7,275 bases of DNA from an uncultured Pseudomonadota bacterium (GTDB lineage Bacteria; SAR324; NAC60-12): NCBI GenBank assembly GCA_913052275.1, contig CAJXDX010000089.1, positions 1-7,275 on the forward strand, read 5' to 3'. The translations under genes were made by a program, and so were the position numbers. Below are positions 1 through 6,957 of the stretch, piece by piece. Every line of letters begins with the position of its first letter. Positions within the stretch are counted from its first letter, which is position 1. Under the pieces are notes generated by a model. It ran no database searches and was not told the origin of the DNA. It saw nothing but the letters and a program-made list of their open reading frames with translations.

Positions 1-508
1 ATCCATCAATGACAATATCAACATCATCCTTCAACTGAATTGCGACTTCATCGGCAGTTGTGCAGGCAGGAAATCCTGACCTGTTAGCACTGGTTCCAAT
101 TATTGGGCATTCTCCTAATTCAATTAAACGCTGCACTACAGTGGAACTGGAATACCTAACTGCCAATGTCCCGGAGTTATTATTAAGGTGTTTGGGTAAG
201 TCCGGATTACTTTTCAAAATAAGGGTTAATGGGCCCGGCCAAAAAGCTTCGATCAAATCATCAATCCGTGAATCATTCCAAAGACAAAGTTTTTTAAGCC
301 ATTCCACTGTAATTAGTAATGGGAAAGGTTTATTTCTGGATCTTTGCTTAATTAGGTATATTCGATCTGCAACTTCTTTTGAAAACGCGTTCCCGCCCAG
401 GCCGTAAACTGTTTCTGTTGGAAAAGCCAGAACTTTATTTTCTGACAAAATGTCAGCAATCACACTTTCGTTATTTTTTGTAAAAGGGTATTTAACCAGA
501 GCAGTCAT
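1..508 (-). CDS. tsaC: Threonylcarbamoyl-AMP synthase (TsaC/YrdC/Sua5 family), 3' end cut by window edge
   Basis: The product makes L-threonylcarbamoyladenylate from threonine, bicarbonate and ATP. This is the first step of the t6A modification at position 37 of ANN-decoding tRNAs, and it occurs in the cytoplasm. The visible 169 residues are open to the window edge with no stop codon. Family signatures in order are PTETVYGLG (30-38), the KQRSRNKPFPLL nucleotide/substrate-binding stretch (54-65), WPGPLT (90-95), a strand ending VRYS (about 117-120) and GTSAN (138-142), then the start of the conserved DIVIDG strand at the edge. The VRYS strand usually reads VRxP in the family, so the proline is replaced by serine here, a small oddity. 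The ATG at 508 fits the usual short N-terminus; the frame upstream has a stop at 563-565 and no other ATG. No good ribosome-binding site precedes it. Whether a C-terminal Sua5 domain follows cannot be seen. It lies 91 bp downstream of the binding-protein gene. Confidence 0.93.
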   Translation of the reverse strand, partial: MTALVKYPFTKNNESVIADILSENKVLAFPTETVYGLGGNAFSKEVADRIYLIKQRSRNKPFPLLITVEWLKKLCLWNDSRIDDLIEAFWPGPLTLILKSNPDLPKHLNNNSGTLAVRYSSSTVVQRLIELGECPIIGTSANRSGFPACTTADEVAIQLKDDVDIVIDG

Positions 509-561
509 CTTTTGAATTGTCAGGTTTAGAAATTGAGGAAAATAAATATCATTCTTAATAA

Positions 562-567
562 ATTATA
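562..567 (-). promoter_or_regulatory. Possible -10 element (TATAAT) upstream of tsaC
   Basis: Reading the minus strand, a perfect TATAAT lies about 54 bp before the tsaC start codon, inside the 91-bp gap after the binding-protein gene. This is the largest gap in the window. No hexamer resembling TTGACA is found 16-18 bp upstream of it (the sequence there is close to AGCCTC), and TATAAT arises easily by chance in AT-rich DNA. It may be a promoter that lets tsaC be transcribed separately from the genes upstream, but support is weak. Confidence 0.22.
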
Positions 568-599
568 ACGCCCTGAGAATTCCCGAGGCTGATTTCCTC

Positions 600-1769
600 T
601 TATCTCCCGTCAATCCAATCAGACAAATGATTAACCCTGTCATCCAGAATTTGTGATACACGTAATGTGGTGAGAGCCAGATGGTTGTTAGTGTCCAGAA
701 AAATCGGAGGAAGTAAGGTCCCCTGCCAATTCTTTATATTTTCAGCTGCTTGAATTGCATTTGATCTGCTCAAAGATCGTCCGGACCTCCTTAGAACCTC
801 AACCATCAATTCTGCAGCTGCATGCCCGTATACAGTCCATCGGGTTGGTGTCAGCTCTGGTTCATATTCACTTAGAATTTTCAAATGGAGTTTATGTCCG
901 GCATGTTCAGTATCCTGAATTAGGGGGTAGGCTGTCAATACACGTACCTGCTCATAAATACCTTTGCCAAGCCACTTGGGCAGGCGACTGTCGGCAATAG
1001 CATGTCCTGTATATACAGGAATGTTTAGGCGAGGAGCAGCTTTTAAAAAATTGATAGTATCACTGAAACTGCCTAATGCTATCAGCAGATCAGGTTTTCG
1101 CTTCATTATCAGGTCCCACTCTGCATCAAGTCGACCAGTTTTCCCAGGAAGCAGCTTTGCTGGAACACCATACAATTTTTTCGATAATGCTTTTACTGCC
1201 CTTAGAAAAATCGGCTTTTCTGCATACCAGATGATGAGTTCCTGTTCCGCATGGTTTTGTGTGACATATTGGCCTAAAACTCGAGCTTCTGTATCCGCAG
1301 TAGGCATAAAAGCAAAAACAGTTTCACGTACTGGCAATGTCCATTCGGGCAAGTCTGAACCAATAAAAAAGCTGGGAATTCTATGTTGTTTTAACAATTG
1401 ATAAACAGCCTGATTAGTTTTATTGCCGATGCCACTGAAAATGCCAAAAATACCTTTTTTGACAGAAATTGGTATAAAATTTTTTACTGTAATTTCTGGT
1501 TTCAGCTGATCATCAAACATTATCAGTTCAATTGCACGTCCATGTATGCCGCCTTGATCATTGACATATTTAAAATAAGCCAGAGCACTTTTACCAATTT
1601 CAGAGTATTCCTGCGCCGGGCCACTGAGTGGCTGGTGTGTTGCCAAAACAATCTTCCTGGGAAAAACTCCATCTTCTGCAAAACAATAAGGGGTTGTGTA
1701 ATGCAACAATATTGTCATTACTGTAAACTTCAGAAGATGCACAATTTTTTTCAAAGACTGGCTAAACAT
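600..1769 (-). CDS. LivK-type periplasmic substrate-binding protein (type 1 fold, branched-chain amino acid ABC family)
   Basis: This is a 389-residue exported binding protein of the Leu/Ile/Val-binding (Peripla_BP_6) family, expected to bind an amino acid or similar small ligand in the periplasm. Residues 1-31 form a signal peptide: KK near the N-terminus, a hydrophobic core at about 9-22, and probable signal peptidase I cleavage after the CFA at 29-31. There is no clear lipobox. The mature part starts with the family strand KIVLATHQPLSGPA (39-52). It continues with the YVNDQGGIHGR helix-turn (68-78), ELIMFDDQ (81-88), the GIFGIFSGIGN loop (106-116), and the second-lobe strands around 173-186 and 227-236. 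Family members usually act with LivH/LivM permeases and LivF/LivG ATPases, but none is present on either side. It starts 21 bp after the recD2-like gene, so it is probably co-transcribed with it. AAAAGA just before the ATG is at best a weak ribosome-binding site. The ligand cannot be told from sequence; a sensory rather than transport role is possible. Confidence 0.88.
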   Translation of the reverse strand: MFSQSLKKIVHLLKFTVMTILLHYTTPYCFAEDGVFPRKIVLATHQPLSGPAQEYSEIGKSALAYFKYVNDQGGIHGRAIELIMFDDQLKPEITVKNFIPISVKKGIFGIFSGIGNKTNQAVYQLLKQHRIPSFFIGSDLPEWTLPVRETVFAFMPTADTEARVLGQYVTQNHAEQELIIWYAEKPIFLRAVKALSKKLYGVPAKLLPGKTGRLDAEWDLIMKRKPDLLIALGSFSDTINFLKAAPRLNIPVYTGHAIADSRLPKWLGKGIYEQVRVLTAYPLIQDTEHAGHKLHLKILSEYEPELTPTRWTVYGHAAAELMVEVLRRSGRSLSRSNAIQAAENIKNWQGTLLPPIFLDTNNHLALTTLRVSQILDDRVNHLSDWIDGR

Positions 1770-1790
1770 TCTTTTTGAAGATCACTAAAA

Positions 1791-3992
1791 TTAATAAATT
1801 GTCTCCCACTCAGAAAATTGATTGAGCAAACCCGTATAACGATTTAAGGTTCCTTGGTTTTGAACTGCTATTCGGACAGCAGCTGATGTTCCAATCAAAA
1901 CTACCAATTGTTTACCACGTGTAATTGCAGTATACAGCAAATTACGCTGCAGCATCATGTAATGATGTGTTGTTATTGGCATAATTACAGCGGAATACTC
2001 ACTTCCCTGAGATTTATGAACTGTAATTGCGTAGGCAAGTGTTAATTGGTCTAATTCATTTGATTTATAATGGATATGTGATTGTTCAAATCTCACATAC
2101 AATTCTTTAGAATCTTGATCACAGTCAACTACTCTTCCTAAATCTCCATTGAATACTTGTTTTTCATAGTCATTTTGCTGCTGCATGATTTTGTCTCCCA
2201 CACGGAACCATTGTTCACGATGCTCAATCCCTTTTGCATCAGGATTAATTTTTTCCTGTAAATTCCGGTTAAGCTGTGATGCCCCGGTGATACCACGGTG
2301 CATAGGTGTAAGTACCTGGATCTCCTTCATTGGATCCAGCTTAAACCTCTGCGGTATTCTTTCTGTGTTCAACAGCAGTATTTTTTCAACGATTTTCTCC
2401 TGATCGGATTCTTCGATAAAATAATAATCCTGTAACTGATCCTTTAGATCACTCTGTTTGGATGATTTATTAACAGAGGGGAGTTCCCCCCGTCTTACTT
2501 TGTGAGCATTTACTGTAATAAAACTTCCATAAGCCTGACGAAATATATGGTTTAGACGTACTACAGGTATTGACCCGGATTTGATAAAATCCTGTAAAAC
2601 TGTTCCTGCACCTACTGATGGAAGCTGGTCCACATCACCAACAATTATCAGGCGAGATGCTGAGGGAACAGCTTCCAGAAAACTGTCCATCAGCAAGGTG
2701 TCTATCATCGAAGTTTCATCAATTATAATCAGCTCCTGGTCTAACGGATTTTCCCTGTTGCGCTGAAAACCCACGTTGGTTGCTTCCAGAAGTCTGTGAA
2801 TTGTGGATGAAGATGATCCTGTAGTTTCTGTAATGCGTTTGGCGGCACGACCCGTGGGAGCAGCAAGAGCTATAGAAGGAATTTTAGGACGCATCAGGCC
2901 AAGTATAAACCTCACCAGGGTTGTTTTACCAGTTCCGGGTCCACCTGTAACAATCAAAACCTTATACTTAAGAACTGCGTTTACAGCTTCTCTTTGAGCT
3001 TCATCAAGTTTTAACCCGACTTTCCTTTCCTGCTCTTCAATTAGAGATGATTCACTCTCAAAAATTGTATAAGCTTTGCTCTTAAGGATTCGAAAAATAT
3101 TTTCCGCTATTCGCTGTTCTGCCCTGTAATAACGCATTCTGGCAATAAATTTTTGCCTTTCCCCATTTTCATCATTTTGTTCAGCACAATAAATCAATCG
3201 ATCTTCAATCAGTTGATTTAGGGATTCTTCCAGGATTGTTTTGTCTATAAGAAGCTCTGGAGCTGTTTTTTCCAGCAAGTCCGGCAGTGGATAACATGTG
3301 TGTCCGTTGAGCACCTGCTGTTCAAGCATATAAAGCAATCCTGCAGCTGCTCGATGCGGAGAATTTTTATCAAATCCAAGATTGTGGGCAATTCCGTCTG
3401 CTGTAAGAAATCCAATTCCTGAAATATCTGTTAATAAATAAGGATTAGCTTTAATCAGGGGAATGCTGTTCATCCCATGTTTAGCATAAATTCTTTGTGC
3501 GAAACTATGAGATATTCCAACTCCTCGCAAAAAAGTCATCACATCCCTGAGCCCTCTTTGCTCTTCCCATGAATTAAGCAGAGATTTTTGTTGCTTTCTA
3601 TTTACTCCTTTTATTTTTGAAAGTAATTCAGGCGAACTGTCTATGATTTTGAAAGTATCATTTCCGAACTTATTAACTATGCGCTGAGCAGTTTTTTTAC
3701 CTATGCCCTTAAATATTTCTGAAGAAAGATAGCGAATCATTCCCTCTTCTGATTTTGGTGCAACCGGCATGAATTCACGGAAAGAGAATTGCCGACCATA
3801 AATTTTGTGATTTTCCCAGTTACCTTTTAAATTTAAAGTTTCATGAACGACGTTGTTGTATACAATGCCCTTAACTGTGACAGGTCTTATGGTATTTTCA
3901 GTGAGGAATGTCCCAATAATAAATCCGTTTTCCGGGTTGCTGTACAATATTTTTTCTAAAGTTCCAATTAATGTTACTTCCTCGGTCGACAT
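1791..3992 (-). CDS. recD2: RecD2-like ATP-dependent DNA helicase (SF1B, RecD/TraA family)
   Basis: This is a 733-residue 5'-3' DNA helicase of the stand-alone RecD2 type, which unwinds DNA in repair and recombination without RecB or RecC. Its length is normal for the family. The N-terminal part (about 1-80) matches the small RecD2 lead domain. Helix-hairpin-helix segments follow, seen as FKGIGKKTAQRIV (94-106), IKGVNRKQQ (127-135) and ISGIGFLTADGIA (190-202). The motor carries all expected motifs: Walker A GGPGTGKTT (350-358, Lys356), PTGRAAKR (379-386), Walker B IIDETSMID (423-431), motif III VGDVDQLPSVGAG (451-463), motif IV-like NHIFRQ (481-486), then GDKIMQ (599-604) and VFNGDLG (613-619). 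The C-terminal UvrD-like part has motif V VHKSQGSEY (658-666) and motif VI YTAITRGK (687-694). All catalytic residues appear intact. It starts 38 bp after the small exported-protein gene and ends 21 bp before the binding-protein gene. No other RecBCD or AddAB subunit lies in the window, which supports RecD2 over RecD. Confidence 0.95.
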   Translation of the reverse strand: MSTEEVTLIGTLEKILYSNPENGFIIGTFLTENTIRPVTVKGIVYNNVVHETLNLKGNWENHKIYGRQFSFREFMPVAPKSEEGMIRYLSSEIFKGIGKKTAQRIVNKFGNDTFKIIDSSPELLSKIKGVNRKQQKSLLNSWEEQRGLRDVMTFLRGVGISHSFAQRIYAKHGMNSIPLIKANPYLLTDISGIGFLTADGIAHNLGFDKNSPHRAAAGLLYMLEQQVLNGHTCYPLPDLLEKTAPELLIDKTILEESLNQLIEDRLIYCAEQNDENGERQKFIARMRYYRAEQRIAENIFRILKSKAYTIFESESSLIEEQERKVGLKLDEAQREAVNAVLKYKVLIVTGGPGTGKTTLVRFILGLMRPKIPSIALAAPTGRAAKRITETTGSSSSTIHRLLEATNVGFQRNRENPLDQELIIIDETSMIDTLLMDSFLEAVPSASRLIIVGDVDQLPSVGAGTVLQDFIKSGSIPVVRLNHIFRQAYGSFITVNAHKVRRGELPSVNKSSKQSDLKDQLQDYYFIEESDQEKIVEKILLLNTERIPQRFKLDPMKEIQVLTPMHRGITGASQLNRNLQEKINPDAKGIEHREQWFRVGDKIMQQQNDYEKQVFNGDLGRVVDCDQDSKELYVRFEQSHIHYKSNELDQLTLAYAITVHKSQGSEYSAVIMPITTHHYMMLQRNLLYTAITRGKQLVVLIGTSAAVRIAVQNQGTLNRYTGLLNQFSEWETIY

Positions 3993-4030
3993 TACTATTA
4001 TTGAAATTAATTAATTGATTAGATTAATGC

Positions 4031-4522
4031 TTATTTTGGTGGGGAGTAAAAAGGAGAACGAATCATCTGAAGCAAGTCAAACCGCCATTTGCCTTCTTCC
4101 TTGAGTAACAGAAAAGATTGTTGTTTGCTGAACTGCAAATCTATAAAGCTTTTATGACGAAACAATATTGCAGCATTAACGTATAGCAGTGTCCTGTAGC
4201 GGTAATTAACTTCAGGATTTTTATCAGGAAGCAAACCCACTGGAACCCAGTCCAGTTCAACCATGCGAGTTGCAAATTCCTCGATTGTTAACTGATTTCT
4301 GGAATGCTTTTTACCGTATTCATACAGCTCAAAATAACGTTCTTCCTGCCAAAGCTGCAGGAAATTCTGGAAAACAATCTTAGTTTCTTTGCGTATTTCC
4401 TCCAGTTCAGCAGGTGTAGGCTGACGAGCGCTTGCATTTGAAAGACCTGAAATAACTGTCAGCAAGCAGAAAAAAATTATCTGTCGGAACAATACATTTT
4501 GTTCAAAAATATTGAATTTCAT
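4031..4522 (-). CDS. Small exported protein of unknown function
   Basis: I do not recognise this 163-residue protein. The N-terminus looks like a signal peptide: a short start, Arg13, and a hydrophobic core IIFFCLLTVISGL (15-27). Signal peptidase I cleavage is likely after SNA (30) or ASA (32), giving a mature periplasmic protein of about 13-15 kDa. There is no lipobox cysteine and no second membrane segment. The mature part opens with a charged helix (about 36-62, ending in LQLWQEERYFELYEYG), then a helix around 79-90 and several short beta-like strands (about 106-120, 125-141, 145-152) ending in GKWRFDLLQ. A helix followed by strands with a final GKWRF-type strand recalls NTF2/DUF4878-like exported proteins; that is inference from pattern, not a family match. 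The gene begins 15 bp after holB and ends 38 bp before recD2, which supports it being real and co-transcribed. No good ribosome-binding site precedes the ATG. Confidence 0.75.
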   Translation of the reverse strand: MKFNIFEQNVLFRQIIFFCLLTVISGLSNASARQPTPAELEEIRKETKIVFQNFLQLWQEERYFELYEYGKKHSRNQLTIEEFATRMVELDWVPVGLLPDKNPEVNYRYRTLLYVNAAILFRHKSFIDLQFSKQQSFLLLKEEGKWRFDLLQMIRSPFYSPPK

Positions 4523-4537
4523 AAGTTTAGTAAAAGA

Positions 4538-5542
4538 TCATGTTGCGGTCCGGTAAATGTGCAGGCACAATGATTCAATTGCCAGGGACTTATTTGCATT
4601 AAGATCTATTGCTGCTCTTGATTCTTTAATTTTACTGAATATTTCAAATATTTGATGCAGAGTAAAATACTTCCCGCATTGTTTTAACTCTCTTACTCTG
4701 TCCACGTTTAAAGTATAATCACGATTTAATAGTTTATTTTCAGGGAGACCGAAACGTATCCATGTTAAATCACGAAACCAAGTCTCAAGAAAATCAAGCA
4801 GAAAACGCCATTCTTCATTTTTAGATTTCCCCCATACTTCACAGGTACGTAGCAAATCCTCAAGGGTCTCTGACTTAAATGTAGTCAACCAGTTAATTGC
4901 AGTAATTTGCACTGTTTGCATAATCTCAAAACTAGCCGCCAGATTACCCTTAACACTGCCCATTCCATATGAGCTTATAAGCTGGACTAATTCATCAGAC
5001 AGATCCGTGTTTCTGCGTAATATATTTTCTGTAATTTCCGGAGATAAAGGACGAAATCGGATTTGCTGGCACCTTGATACAATTGTTTCCGGAAGCTGCT
5101 TTGTTGATAAAGCAATTAAAATAATTATAGTGTTCGGAGCAGGCTCCTCCAATGTTTTCAGGAATGCATTAGCTGCTTCCCTTCCCAAATGCTCTGCTCC
5201 ATCCAGTATCAATACTCTTTTTTTTGCCTGATCAGGATGAAGATTGAGCCAGTTAAGTGACTTTCTTACTTGATCAATCTTAATGAATTTACCATCAGGT
5301 CTAAGCACCAGAAAATCAGGAAAATTTTCTTCCTTGATCTGAAGGCAATAATCACATGTTCCACAGGCGTCTTCACCGTTTTCACTGCAGTTTAAATTTT
5401 GGGCAAGGGCAACAGCTGTTTTAAATTTTCCAATATTAGCCTGTCCTGTGAACAACCATGCGTGGGGCATTCTGTCCCTTTGCACTGCATGGTAAAGCAG
5501 CTCTATTGCATGTTCTTGTCCTAAGATATCTCCAAAAGGCAT
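4538..5542 (-). CDS. holB: DNA polymerase III subunit delta' (clamp loader)
   Basis: The product is the delta' subunit of the replicative clamp loader, which works with DnaX (tau/gamma) and delta to load the beta sliding clamp onto primed DNA. The 334 residues have the usual AAA+ layout: start MPFGDILGQEHAIELL, PHAWLFTG (26-33), P-loop region GQANIGKF (33-40), a zinc module with Cys52, Cys60, Cys63 and Cys66, the KIDQVR segment (88-93), a Walker B-like VLILDGAEHLG (110-120), AANAFLKTLEEP (123-134) and the sensor/arginine-finger SRC (156-158). A helical collar domain follows to the C-terminus. The P-loop lysine is followed by Phe rather than Ser/Thr; delta' subunits often do not hydrolyse ATP, so this fits the role. 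SRC and LEEP also occur in DnaX, but the short length and single compact C-terminal domain favour delta'. It starts 7 bp after mgtE; the frequent partner tmk is not adjacent. Confidence 0.93.
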   Translation of the reverse strand: MPFGDILGQEHAIELLYHAVQRDRMPHAWLFTGQANIGKFKTAVALAQNLNCSENGEDACGTCDYCLQIKEENFPDFLVLRPDGKFIKIDQVRKSLNWLNLHPDQAKKRVLILDGAEHLGREAANAFLKTLEEPAPNTIIILIALSTKQLPETIVSRCQQIRFRPLSPEITENILRRNTDLSDELVQLISSYGMGSVKGNLAASFEIMQTVQITAINWLTTFKSETLEDLLRTCEVWGKSKNEEWRFLLDFLETWFRDLTWIRFGLPENKLLNRDYTLNVDRVRELKQCGKYFTLHQIFEIFSKIKESRAAIDLNANKSLAIESLCLHIYRTAT

Positions 5543-5549
5543 TAAGTAA

Positions 5550-6926
5550 TCAGGTGCTGATTAATGGAGAAAAGCTGACATTAAATGCAAGGCCCAGATA
5601 GATGGCAATACCAATAATGTCGTTTGTTGTAGTAATAAACGGACCCGTTGCTAAAGCAGGATCAATATTCATTCGTTTAAGTATTATTGGAATTGTTGAA
5701 CCAACAGTTGCGGCTAAACAAACAACAATCAGCAATGAAATTCCGGAAGTTAGCGCCCTGCCTAAATCACTGGTTAAGTACAATGACATAAGTGTGAGTA
5801 TAATAGAACATATAATACCATTCAATAAGCCAACCCTTAACTCCTTCCAAAGACGAATAAGTATATCAGTTGTTTGTATAGCTCCTGTAGCGAGTCCACG
5901 TACCACAATTGTAGATGACTGGATGCCTATACTTCCCCCCAGTGCCGCTACTAGTGGAATAAAATAAGCTACATCCGGAAGCGATATTATTGCATTTTCA
6001 TAAAAGCTCATTACAATTGCAGTTAAAAACCCCCCAAATAAACCTATAAGAAGCCATGGTAAGCGATCTCCTGAGGTACGCAGAACTGAAGTTTCAGTAA
6101 CTTCTTCATGACCGGTTCCGGCTAAATGCCCCAAATCTTCATTATGTTCCTCCACGATCACGTCAACTAGATCATCTAGAGTAACTCGACCAATTAATTT
6201 TAAATGTTTGTCTATCACAGGAACAACAACCAAATCGTATTCCTGAGCAATTCTGGCAACCTCCTCCTGGTCAAGATCCTGGTCCACAGCAACTACATCC
6301 GGATTCATCAGATTTTCAATAAGGGCATTACGTTCGGCAAGTAAAAGTTCTGTAGTTCCGATTGTTCCAATAAGGTGATCGTACTCATCTACTACATAAG
6401 CAGTATAAAATAATTCGTAGCCTTCCTTTTGTACAAATTTTTGAATTTCTTTTATTGCTGCAGCAACAGTCTGGTTTTTTCTAATTGCCACCACATAAGG
6501 CGTCATCAAACCTCCAGCGCTTTCTTCATCGTATTGAAGCAGCTGTGTCAGTTCTTCACGATCTTTTTCCGGAAGTTTCTCCAGCAATGCGTCTGCTTTT
6601 TCATCATCCAGAAGTCCAACAAAGTCTGCCGCATCGTCCTGGGGCATATCCTCAATCACGTCACTCAAGCGGTCAGGGGACATTTGTTGAACTATGTTGC
6701 CGAGAATGGATGGTGATCCCTGCAGACTGTTGAGTACATCGGAAGACTTTTCGCGATCCAGATTTTCCAGAACTATAAGCTGATGCTGAAGATTCAGCTG
6801 AAGGAGTATGTTGGCAATCTCCACAGGGTTCAGCGGTTCAAGAACACTTTTCAGCAGCTGTGTCCGTTCAGTATTGATAAGTTTTTTAACCAGTTTATGA
6901 AAATGAGTGTCGCGAGTTTTTGTCAT
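5550..6926 (-). CDS. mgtE: Magnesium channel/transporter MgtE
   Basis: This is a 458-residue inner-membrane Mg2+ channel, a homodimer gated by cytosolic Mg2+ in characterised members. The domain order is complete. An acidic MgtE N-domain (about 20-140) is marked by MPQDDAADFVGLLDDEKADALLEKL, which includes residues of the Mg2+-sensing type, and ends in the ESAGGLMTP junction (135-143). Two CBS domains follow (about 141-200 and 205-262, with LIGTIGTTELL and LIGRVTLDDLVDVIVEE). Next come a connecting plug-helix region (about 263-287) and five membrane helices (about 289-309, 317-345, 365-385, 392-415, 427-452). GPFITTTNDIIG (428-439) carries the pore aspartate, Asp436, expected to correspond to the Mg2+-selecting aspartate of Thermus MgtE. 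The conserved GGNxGxQ motif reads GGSIGIQ (330-336), with Ser for Asn. The ATG is 31 bp after the pepA stop; no M-box or other leader fits that gap. Confidence 0.95.
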   Translation of the reverse strand: MTKTRDTHFHKLVKKLINTERTQLLKSVLEPLNPVEIANILLQLNLQHQLIVLENLDREKSSDVLNSLQGSPSILGNIVQQMSPDRLSDVIEDMPQDDAADFVGLLDDEKADALLEKLPEKDREELTQLLQYDEESAGGLMTPYVVAIRKNQTVAAAIKEIQKFVQKEGYELFYTAYVVDEYDHLIGTIGTTELLLAERNALIENLMNPDVVAVDQDLDQEEVARIAQEYDLVVVPVIDKHLKLIGRVTLDDLVDVIVEEHNEDLGHLAGTGHEEVTETSVLRTSGDRLPWLLIGLFGGFLTAIVMSFYENAIISLPDVAYFIPLVAALGGSIGIQSSTIVVRGLATGAIQTTDILIRLWKELRVGLLNGIICSIILTLMSLYLTSDLGRALTSGISLLIVVCLAATVGSTIPIILKRMNIDPALATGPFITTTNDIIGIAIYLGLAFNVSFSPLIST

Positions 6927-6957
6927 TGTTTTGACAATTTTAGATTTTTAACCTCAG

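Noticed and set aside
570..599. Short inverted repeats after the binding-protein stop (GAGG/CCTC and around GGGAATTCTC) as a possible terminator.
   Set aside because: Stems are only 3-5 bp with mismatches and no T-run follows on the minus strand; the GAATTC centre is a chance six-base palindrome.
60..1778. Several open frames of 81-145 codons on the plus strand, opposite tsaC and the binding-protein gene.
   Set aside because: They are antisense to genes with clear family motifs, show no recognisable domains and have low-complexity, Ser/Phe/Ile-rich composition typical of shadow frames.
1791..3992. Idea that the helicase is a TraA-type relaxase or part of a defence island.
   Set aside because: There is no relaxase domain, no nuclease or defence partner nearby, and the domain order and length fit chromosomal RecD2 with housekeeping neighbours.
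3993..4030. AT-rich palindrome-like AATTAATTAATT in the gap between the exported-protein gene and recD2.
   Set aside because: It has no GC stem and no regulator site I can name; such runs are common in AT-rich spacers.
4538..5542. Possibility that this gene is dnaX (tau/gamma) rather than holB.
   Set aside because: The degenerate P-loop, the MPFGDILGQ start and the 334-residue length without the long DnaX C-terminal domains fit delta'.
5602..5967. A 121-codon plus-strand frame opposite the MgtE membrane domain.
   Set aside because: It lies wholly inside the conserved MgtE coding region; its hydrophobic composition simply mirrors the complementary codons of membrane helices.
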